Part shown: positions 1 to 5,456 of the stretch, one piece after another
How the letters are laid out: the number at the start of each line of letters is the position of its first letter
Position numbering within the stretch: the first letter of the stretch is position 1
NCBI GenBank assembly: GCA_947623615.1
Contig: CANQHH010000052.1
Span: forward strand, 1-8,785
Direction of reading: 5' to 3'
Origin: an uncultured Clostridia bacterium
GTDB taxonomy: Bacteria > Bacillota > Clostridia > TANB77 > CAG-508
Length of the DNA stretch: 8,785 nt
Position numbers and translations under genes: made by a program
The notes under the pieces: model-generated
The model's database searches: none
Told to the model about the DNA's origin: nothing
What the model saw: only the letters and a program-made list of their open reading frames with translations

Positions 1-2037
1 GAACAGGCACCTTTGTATTTGAGGACAACAGAAGAAATGTTAAAAGAATTTGAGTACTTAGGTGAAGAAAAAGCATATGAAGTTGTAGTAACAAATACAA
101 ATAAAATTGCAGATATGTGCGAAAAAATAAGTCCAATATCACCTGAAAAATGTCCGCCACACATAGATGGTTGTGAACAGACAATAAAAGATATTGCATT
201 TAATAAAGCACATGAGCTATATGGAGAAACATTGCCAGATATTGTGCAGGAAAGATTGGATAAAGAGCTAAATTCAATTATAAAAAATGGATTTTCAGTT
301 ATGTATATAATTGCTCAAAAACTGGTTTGGAAATCTAATGAAGATGGATATATTGTAGGCTCGAGAGGTTCTGTAGGTTCGTCATTTGTGGCTAATATGA
401 CAGGTATTACAGAGGTAAATTCATTACCACCTCATTATAGATGTCCAGAATGTAAATATTCAGATTTTACAGATTATGGATGTCAATGTGGATTTGACTT
501 ACCAGATAAAAAATGTCCAAAATGTGGACATGATTTAATAAAAGATGGAATAGATATTCCATTTGAAACATTTTTAGGATTTAATGGAGATAAAGAGCCA
601 GATATAGACTTAAACTTTTCAGGAGAATATCAGGCAAAAGCTCATAAATATACAGAAGTTATATTTGGAAAAGGTACAACATATAAAGCGGGAACAGTAG
701 GTACTGTGGCAGATAAAACCGCATATGGATATGTAAAGAAATATTATGAAGAAAGAGGAGTACCTGTAAATAATGCTGAAATTCTAAGAATTTCGCAAGG
801 ATGTACAGGAATAAAAAGGACAACAGGTCAACATCCAGGTGGTATAATTGTTGTACCAAAAGGAAGAGAAATATATGAATTTTGCCCTGTACAACATCCA
901 GCAGATGATCCAAATTCAGATATAATCACAACACATTTTGATTACCATTCAATAGATCAGAACCTGTTAAAATTAGATATACTAGGTCATGATGATCCTA
1001 CAATGATAAGAATGTTGTATGATCTTACAGGGATAGATCCAACAAAAGTACCGTTAGATGATAAAGAAACAATGTCGATTTTTAGTTCTACAGATGCATT
1101 AGGAGTAACTCCTGAGCAGATAAGAAGTAAGGTAGGAAGCTATGGAATACCAGAATTTGGAACAAAGTTTGTAAGAGGAATGTTGGTGGACACAAAGCCA
1201 ACAACGTTTGATGAATTGATACGTATTTCTGGTTTGTCGCATGGTACAGATGTATGGTTAGGTAATGCACAAAGTTTAATAGAAGAGGGAACAGTAACAT
1301 TAAATGAAGCAATATGTTGTCGTGATGATATAATGATTTATCTTATAAAAAAAGGAGTACCGCCAAACCCAGCATTTAAGATTATGGAAACAGTACGTAA
1401 GGGAAAAGCACTAAAAGATCCAGAAAAATGGGCAGGTTTTGTATCTTTAATGAAAGAGCATGATGTACCAGACTGGTATATAAAATCATGTGAGAAAATA
1501 AAATATATGTTCCCAAAAGCGCACGCAGCAGCATACGTAACAAATGCATTTAGAATTGCATGGTTTAAAGTACATAAGCCAGAAGCATATTATACATCAT
1601 ATTTTACAATAAGAGCAGATGAATTTGATAGTGATATTATGTGTTATGGAAAAGAACGTGTAATAAATAAAATGAAAGAAATTGATTTGCAGGGAAATAG
1701 TGCAACAACAAAGGATAAAAATATGTATGCAATATTAGAGCTAGTATTAGAAATGTATGAAAGAGGAATAAAATTCTTACCAATAGACTTATATAAATCA
1801 CATGCAACAAAGTTCCGCATAGAAGAAGAAGGAATACGTCCACCACTTAATAGTATACCAGGGCTTGGAACTGTTGCGGCTGAAGGAATAGATTTAGCTA
1901 AAAAGGATGGAAAATTCATGTCTATAGATGATATGAAAATTCGTTCAAAAATAGGAAAATCAGTAATAGAAATGCTAGATAAAGTTGGATGTTTAAAAGG
2001 AATGAGTCAAAGTAATCAAATGAGTTTATTTGGATAA
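1..2037 (+). CDS. polC: DNA polymerase III PolC-type alpha subunit, C-terminal part (5' end outside window)
   Basis: This is the replicative polymerase of low-GC Gram-positives, which extends DNA at the fork while held by the beta sliding clamp. The frame is open from base 1, so the first ATG (13) is internal. About 678 residues are present of a family length near 1,430-1,460; the N-terminal domains, the 3'-5' exonuclease and much of PHP are missing. Fragment numbering: a GSRGSVGSS palm motif at 120-128; a zinc-finger-like cysteine cluster (C148, C151, C161, C163, C172, C175); PDIDLNFSGE with catalytic D201 and D203; TTGQHPGG; KLDILGHDD with the third acidic residue D326; YMFPKAHAAAY near 502; and a helix-hairpin-helix-like PGLG segment near the end. 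The tail QMSLFG (673-678) is a beta-clamp-binding motif, so the C-terminus is intact. A strong terminator follows, so polC seems to end its transcription unit here and is not followed by rimP-nusA, the order I recall as common in Bacillota. Confidence 0.97.
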   Translation, partial: EQAPLYLRTTEEMLKEFEYLGEEKAYEVVVTNTNKIADMCEKISPISPEKCPPHIDGCEQTIKDIAFNKAHELYGETLPDIVQERLDKELNSIIKNGFSVMYIIAQKLVWKSNEDGYIVGSRGSVGSSFVANMTGITEVNSLPPHYRCPECKYSDFTDYGCQCGFDLPDKKCPKCGHDLIKDGIDIPFETFLGFNGDKEPDIDLNFSGEYQAKAHKYTEVIFGKGTTYKAGTVGTVADKTAYGYVKKYYEERGVPVNNAEILRISQGCTGIKRTTGQHPGGIIVVPKGREIYEFCPVQHPADDPNSDIITTHFDYHSIDQNLLKLDILGHDDPTMIRMLYDLTGIDPTKVPLDDKETMSIFSSTDALGVTPEQIRSKVGSYGIPEFGTKFVRGMLVDTKPTTFDELIRISGLSHGTDVWLGNAQSLIEEGTVTLNEAICCRDDIMIYLIKKGVPPNPAFKIMETVRKGKALKDPEKWAGFVSLMKEHDVPDWYIKSCEKIKYMFPKAHAAAYVTNAFRIAWFKVHKPEAYYTSYFTIRADEFDSDIMCYGKERVINKMKEIDLQGNSATTKDKNMYAILELVLEMYERGIKFLPIDLYKSHATKFRIEEEGIRPPLNSIPGLGTVAAEGIDLAKKDGKFMSIDDMKIRSKIGKSVIEMLDKVGCLKGMSQSNQMSLFG

Positions 2038-2085
2038 GATAAACATAATATATAGCACTAGAATAAAATTAAATATATATTGGCA

Positions 2086-2127
2086 AAAAGCCTATTACCA
2101 TTGAAAAGAGTGGTAATAGGCTTTTTT
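2086..2127 (+). terminator. Rho-independent terminator of polC, probably bidirectional
   Basis: The arms AAAAGCCTATTACCA (2086-2100) and TGGTAATAGGCTTTT (2111-2125) are perfect reverse complements, giving a 15-bp stem with a 10-nt loop, and a run of six T ends at 2127. It lies 48 bp after the polC stop. The A-run on the left arm gives a U-run on the other strand, so the hairpin could also stop transcripts from the minus-strand regulator gene, whose stop codon is about 225 bp away. Confidence 0.93.
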
Positions 2128-2211
2128 GCATAATGTACCAAACAAACATACAATATACATAATTGGTGAAAAAATAAAAAATAAGTTTTCATAAAATATT
2201 GCGTGTAAAAT

Positions 2212-2305
2212 TGTGAATAAATGGTGTCCTGTCAGCCTGTATTTTAGGTTATTCACAGACTTATCCACATTATCCACACATATGTGGATAAATAAATGTG
2301 GATGA
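2212..2305. promoter_or_regulatory. Cluster of six DnaA boxes
   Basis: Six 9-mers match the DnaA-box consensus TTATNCACA on either strand. They are 2212-2220 (minus, TTATTCACA), 2249-2257 (plus, TTATTCACA), 2261-2269 (plus, TTATCCACA), 2270-2278 (plus, TTATCCACA), 2283-2291 (minus, TTATCCACA) and 2297-2305 (minus, TCATCCACA, one mismatch). Three are perfect high-affinity-type boxes. Five fall within 57 bp; two abut without a spacer, and the next pair faces inward across 4 bp. AT-rich DNA lies on both sides. Such clusters are known from oriC and from DnaA-titrating or regulatory sites away from oriC. No dnaA or dnaN is in the window, so the role (origin part, DnaA sink, or other) is inference; the boxes themselves are directly visible. 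Confidence 0.88.
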
Positions 2306-2352
2306 AAAATCAATAAAAAGATTACATAATATAATATGAAAATGCTATATTA

Positions 2353-2865
2353 TTACTTGTTTGTTATATTTTCGACATATATTTTATAGCTACAAGAAAG
2401 TAGTACAGATTTGAGAAGATATAAGTTGTCACTACTAGAATGTTTATCAATAAAATCTTTTCTTGTATATGTACAAAGAAGAGCTTCTTCAAATAATTTA
2501 CAAAATTTATCATAAGCATTTTGAATGCTTGAATCGAGTAAAGCGATATCTATAAGCTTTTTTATATCTTGCATACTGTAAACCTGCTTTAATACACAAA
2601 TTACAAATAATTTTGCTAATTGTGTTTTTGAATATAGTTTTTTGTTAGGCGGTTCAATAAGCCCATTTTTTACATAGTTATTTATCATTGTTTTAGTAAG
2701 AAGATCATTTTCATCTTTTTTGTGGTTTGGATTGAAAAATATATAAGGTGCTAGACAGTTATTAATTAAACTAACAACTTGGTCTAAATATAGTTCTATA
2801 TTAGGCAATTCCTTCCATCTTGGAATGTGAAAATCATCTATTGAAATATCGTTTTTATTATCCAT
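2353..2865 (-). CDS. DUF1836 family MerR-like putative transcriptional regulator
   Basis: This 170-residue cytosolic protein has the DUF1836 layout. The N-terminal IPRWKELPNIELYLDQVV signature is at 14-31. A predicted winged-helix part, LTKTMINNYVKNGLI (56-70) followed by KKLYSKTQLAKL, matches the helix-turn-wing of MerR-like DNA-binding proteins. A helical C-terminal half (about 83-165) could serve for dimerisation or sensing, with no recognisable ligand domain. The start at 2865 is supported by GGAGGT at 2875-2880 (10-nt spacing) and by a good minus-strand promoter directly upstream. It is divergent from the flavoprotein gene at 2978, and a palindrome lies between them, so autoregulation and control of that neighbour are plausible but inferred. 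Transcription probably ends at the bidirectional hairpin at 2086-2127. Family assignment is from the signature as I recall it; the ligand and target are unknown. Confidence 0.88.
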   Translation of the reverse strand: MDNKNDISIDDFHIPRWKELPNIELYLDQVVSLINNCLAPYIFFNPNHKKDENDLLTKTMINNYVKNGLIEPPNKKLYSKTQLAKLFVICVLKQVYSMQDIKKLIDIALLDSSIQNAYDKFCKLFEEALLCTYTRKDFIDKHSSSDNLYLLKSVLLSCSYKIYVENITNK

Positions 2866-2886
2866 GGTAACATAACCTCCAAAAAC

Positions 2887-2915
2887 ATAATAACATTTTT
2901 AGAATATTTAGTCAA
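2887..2915 (-). promoter_or_regulatory. Promoter of the DUF1836 gene
   Basis: Read on the minus strand, TTGACT (2915-2910) is followed by 17 bp and TATTAT (2892-2887), each one mismatch from the sigma-A consensus at ideal spacing. A start about 7 bp further on would fall near 2880, at the first base of the GGAGGT ribosome binding site, giving a leader of only about 15 nt. Confidence 0.75.
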
Positions 2916-2924
2916 TATGTTGAC
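2911..2924. promoter_or_regulatory. Palindromic candidate operator between divergent promoters
   Basis: GTCAATATGTTGAC is an inverted repeat with perfect 5-bp arms and a 4-bp centre. Each arm forms most of a -35 element, one for the leftward regulator promoter and one for the rightward flavoprotein promoter. A dimer bound here could block both. The arms are partly explained by the two -35 boxes themselves, so operator function is inference. Confidence 0.45.
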
Positions 2925-2946
2925 AAGGTATATTAAAAATGATAAT
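2920..2946 (+). promoter_or_regulatory. Promoter of the flavoprotein gene
   Basis: A perfect TTGACA (2920-2925) is followed after 15 bp by GATAAT (2941-2946), one mismatch from the -10 consensus. The spacing is 2 bp shorter than ideal, which suggests a weak or activated promoter. The predicted start near 2953 gives a leader of about 25 nt ahead of ATG 2978. Confidence 0.55.
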
Positions 2947-2977
2947 CTAGTATAACAAACTATCAAGGAGGAAAAAA

Positions 2978-4030
2978 ATGGAAGGGATAAAACTTGGAAA
3001 TAAAAAATCAAAATACCCAATTATTCAAGGGGGAATGGGAGTTGGAGTATCTATGCATAAGCTAGCTGGCACGGTAAGTAAAGAAGGAGGCATTGGTGTT
3101 ATATCAACAGCAGATATAGGGTATCAAGAGCCAGACTTTAGTGTAAATCCATTGCAAGCAAATTTAAGGGCAATTGGAAAGGAAATAAAAAAAGCAAGAG
3201 AAATAGCAGGAGAAGATAAAATATTAGGAGTAAATATAATGGTTGCATTAAATCATTATAAAGAAATAGTAAAAGAGTGTGTAAAGAATAAAATAGATTT
3301 AATAATTTCAGGGGCAGGAATACCAAAAGAATTACCAGAGTATGTAAAGGGGTCAAATACTAAGATTGCCCCTATAGTGTCGTCATTTAGATGTTGTAAG
3401 TTAATAGTAAATCATTGGATAAAGAAATATAAATATGTTCCAGATATGATTGTAATAGAGGGACCAGAAGCAGGTGGACATTTAGGTTTTAAAAAAGAGG
3501 AACTAATGGATAATACGAACCAGAAGTTGGAGGATATAACAGTTGAGGTAGTAGAATATATAAAACAAGTAGAGAAAGAGAATAATAAGAAGATACCAGT
3601 TATTTCGGCAGGTGGTATTTGGGATAAGGCAGATATAGAGAAGTTTTTGAAATTAGGTGCTTCAGGAGTGCAAATGGCTACAAGGTTTGTACCAACATAT
3701 GAATGTGATGCATCTGATGAATTTAAAAATGCGTATATAAATGCTGATAAAGATAGTATTAAAATAATAAATAGTCCTGTAGGTATGCCAGGAAGAGCAA
3801 TTTACAATAATTTTATAAAGCAGACAGAAAAGATTAAAAGCGAAGTACAGAAGTGCTATAATTGCATAAAAACATGTAATGTAGTTAATACACCATATTG
3901 CATTACAAAAGCATTAATAAATGCGGTTAATGGGAATATAAATGAAGCATTAATATTTTGTGGTAGTAATGTAGATAAAGTGAAAGAAATTGTATCTGTG
4001 CATGATTTGATGCAGGAATTAGTTGGATAG
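2978..4030 (+). CDS. Nitronate monooxygenase / FabK-like FMN-dependent TIM-barrel protein with cysteine-rich tail
   Basis: This 350-residue cytosolic flavoprotein belongs to the 2-nitropropane dioxygenase superfamily, which oxidises alkyl nitronates or, as FabK, reduces enoyl-ACP. Visible motifs are PIIQGGMGVG (14-23), NIMVA, ISGAGIP, PEAGGHLG with the active-site-type His168, VISAGGIWD (209-216) and GASGVQMATRF (227-237), together the usual FMN phosphate-binding and catalytic loops. After the barrel comes a C-terminal segment with C293-X2-C296-X3-C300-X7-C308 and a later Cys328, suggesting a metal or Fe-S site. The start is fixed by AAGGAGG at 2965-2971, 6 nt from ATG. It is divergent from the DUF1836 regulator. 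I see no terminator after its stop, so some read-through into the next gene is possible. I cannot decide between nitronate oxidation and enoyl reduction. There is no fab gene nearby, which argues weakly against a dedicated FabK. Confidence 0.9.
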   Translation: MEGIKLGNKKSKYPIIQGGMGVGVSMHKLAGTVSKEGGIGVISTADIGYQEPDFSVNPLQANLRAIGKEIKKAREIAGEDKILGVNIMVALNHYKEIVKECVKNKIDLIISGAGIPKELPEYVKGSNTKIAPIVSSFRCCKLIVNHWIKKYKYVPDMIVIEGPEAGGHLGFKKEELMDNTNQKLEDITVEVVEYIKQVEKENNKKIPVISAGGIWDKADIEKFLKLGASGVQMATRFVPTYECDASDEFKNAYINADKDSIKIINSPVGMPGRAIYNNFIKQTEKIKSEVQKCYNCIKTCNVVNTPYCITKALINAVNGNINEALIFCGSNVDKVKEIVSVHDLMQELVG

Positions 4031-4057
4031 AATGATTAGAGGTGATAATATTAAGTT

Positions 4058-4126
4058 TGAAAAGTGTTAAACAAATTGTCTGAAAAGTGTTAAATAAAAT
4101 ACTTGAAAAGTGTTAAATGAAATGCT
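4058..4126 (+). repeat. Three tandem 23-bp units with an identical 14-bp core
   Basis: TGAAAAGTGTTAAA occurs without mismatch at 4058-4071, 4081-4094 and 4104-4117. The start-to-start distance is exactly 23 bp both times, and the 9-bp linkers are similar but not identical. The third copy overlaps the -35 element of the promoter for the ATPase gene. The even phasing and conserved core against varied linkers look like a multi-site operator for a protein that binds in register. The binding protein is not identifiable from this window. Confidence 0.85.
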
Positions 4127-4131
4127 ATAAT
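4103..4131 (+). promoter_or_regulatory. Strong extended -10 promoter of the ATPase-sbcD-sbcC genes
   Basis: TTGAAA (4103-4108) and a perfect TATAAT (4126-4131) are separated by 17 bp, with the TG of an extended -10 at 4123-4124. The predicted start is near 4138, so the leader is only about 14 nt and begins next to GGAGG (4140-4144). The -35 lies inside the third 14-bp repeat, so a repeat-binding protein would compete with or contact RNA polymerase. Confidence 0.82.
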
Positions 4132-4151
4132 TATCATATGGAGGTATAGAT

Positions 4152-5429
4152 ATGAGTTTAACAAACAAAGATTATAAAACAAGATTAATTGACGAAAAAA
4201 TAAATAAATACTTAAAAATTTTTGGGGCAATTTCAATAGAAGGACCAAAATGGTGTGGAAAGACATGGACTTCTTTAAACCATTCAGAAAGTGTATCATA
4301 TTTAACAGAAAGAGGACCTAGAGACTTAGCAAAAGTTGACCCGAAATATATTTTTAATGAAAAAAGACCACAATTAATAGATGAATGGCAACTTGTTCCT
4401 AGTATATGGGATTCTGTCAGACATGAATGTGACAGTTCAAAAGAAAAAGGAAAGTTTATACTTACTGGTTCTACATCTTTAAGTAAAGAACTTGAGGAAG
4501 AAGAGGTATTTCATTCTGGTACAGGAAGAATTGCTATGATGAGAATGCATCCAATGAGTTTGTTTGAGTCAGGTGATTCAACAGGAGATGTTTCGATTTC
4601 TGATATGTTATCTGGAAACGTAAAGTGTAAATATATTAGGAAGGTAGAATTAGATGAATTAGCAAGACTAATTATAAGAGGAGGTTGGCCTGCGAACATT
4701 GATATAGAAGATATAGATGTTATACCTAAGAGCTATATAGAATCAATTGTTACTAAAGATATTCATGAAAGAAAAGATAGAAAAAGAGATACTAATAAAA
4801 TGAGAATGTTAATACGTTCATTAGCTAGAAATGAATCGACTGTTGCTGGAAATGATACATTAGTGAAGGATATTGAAGAATATGAAAGTGGCGAAGAGTT
4901 AATAGAAAGCAGGCAAACAATAGCAGATTATATAAGTGTATTGGAAAGTCTATATTTAATATGTAATCAGGAGGCTTTTAGCATAAATTATAGGTCATCT
5001 CAAAGGATAGGAAAATCTCCAAAAAGGCATCTTGTAGATCCATCTTTGGCATGTGCAAGCCTAGGATTAAGTGTAGAAAAGCTTTTAAATGATCATGAAA
5101 CCTTTGGATTAATGTTTGAGTCATTGGTAGAAAGAGATTTAAGAATTTATATGGATTATTTAGATGGGCATTTATATCATTTTAGAGATAATGTTTCAGG
5201 AGATGAAGTGGATAGTATTATAGAATTTCCTAATGGAGATTATGCAGCAATTGAAATAAAGTTAAGTGATGGAAGTATAAATGATGCGAAGAAAAGTTTG
5301 CAGAATTTCTATAATAATGTAAAAAGAAAACCAAAATTTATGTGTATTATAGTTGGACACTATGAAGCTGTAATTCAAGATCCAGAAACAGGAATATATA
5401 TAATTCCAATTACTTCATTAAAGCCATAA
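4152..5429 (+). CDS. AAA_14/DUF4143 ATP-binding protein
   Basis: This 425-residue cytosolic P-loop protein is typical in length for the widespread but functionally uncharacterised AAA_14-DUF4143 family. The N-terminal ATPase shows Walker A GPKWCGKT (31-38), a Walker B-like LIDEWQ with D77 and E78, and a sensor-like FILTGSTS near 102-109. The C-terminal DUF4143 part contains FESLVERDLR with E323, then D354 in VDSII, then E368-I-K370, an E...D...EXK arrangement seen in PD-(D/E)XK nuclease-fold domains. Nuclease activity is therefore possible but unproven. The start is set by GGAGG at 4140-4144, 7 nt from ATG 4152. Transcription starts from its own strong promoter with three upstream repeats. 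sbcD begins 27 bp after its stop, suggesting co-transcription. Members of this family are often scattered accessory genes, so lateral acquisition is plausible, though base composition here resembles the neighbours. Confidence 0.9.
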   Translation: MSLTNKDYKTRLIDEKINKYLKIFGAISIEGPKWCGKTWTSLNHSESVSYLTERGPRDLAKVDPKYIFNEKRPQLIDEWQLVPSIWDSVRHECDSSKEKGKFILTGSTSLSKELEEEEVFHSGTGRIAMMRMHPMSLFESGDSTGDVSISDMLSGNVKCKYIRKVELDELARLIIRGGWPANIDIEDIDVIPKSYIESIVTKDIHERKDRKRDTNKMRMLIRSLARNESTVAGNDTLVKDIEEYESGEELIESRQTIADYISVLESLYLICNQEAFSINYRSSQRIGKSPKRHLVDPSLACASLGLSVEKLLNDHETFGLMFESLVERDLRIYMDYLDGHLYHFRDNVSGDEVDSIIEFPNGDYAAIEIKLSDGSINDAKKSLQNFYNNVKRKPKFMCIIVGHYEAVIQDPETGIYIIPITSLKP

Positions 5430-5456
5430 AGAGATATAATAAATGTAGGTGATGAT

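Larger units (their letters stand above)
2038..2352. other. Intergenic region between convergent genes
   Basis: This 315-bp gap lies between the 3' ends of polC and the minus-strand regulator gene. I see no supportable gene in it. It holds a terminator hairpin (2086-2127), an AT-rich stretch with A-tracts (about 2160-2200) and a DnaA-box cluster (2212-2305). The last part, up to the regulator's stop codon, is plain AT-rich sequence. Because neither flanking gene starts here, the DnaA boxes are not in a promoter of a visible gene. Confidence 0.85.

Noticed and set aside
2212..2305. Calling the DnaA-box cluster the chromosomal oriC outright
   Set aside because: dnaA, dnaN, rpmH and other usual origin neighbours are absent, and no DnaA-trio or clear unwinding element is evident. 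The origin is only one of several possible roles.
2095..2313. 72-codon minus-strand open frame over the terminator and DnaA boxes
   Set aside because: Its apparent Val-Asp-Asn-Val-Asp-Lys stretch is only the DnaA boxes translated. It spans a terminator hairpin and lacks a clear ribosome binding site or family signature.
2326..2353. AT-only inverted repeat overlapping the stop of the DUF1836 gene as its terminator
   Set aside because: The stem is only 7-8 A-T pairs and no U-run follows. The 15-bp hairpin at 2086-2127 is a much better terminator for this strand too.
4032..4070. 12-codon frame (MIRGDNIKFEKC) between the flavoprotein and the repeats
   Set aside because: It has no convincing ribosome binding site and runs into the first 14-bp repeat, where it stops. 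A leader peptide is conceivable, but it lies upstream of the predicted promoter for the ATPase gene.
4058..4126. Repeats as a minimal CRISPR array
   Set aside because: The 14-bp repeats and 9-bp linkers are far too short, the linkers resemble one another, and the array overlaps a promoter. No cas gene is present.
5435..5440. TATAAT as a separate promoter for sbcD
   Set aside because: No acceptable -35 lies at 16-18 bp, and the start would fall on the ribosome binding site. In DNA this AT-rich a lone hexamer is expected by chance.
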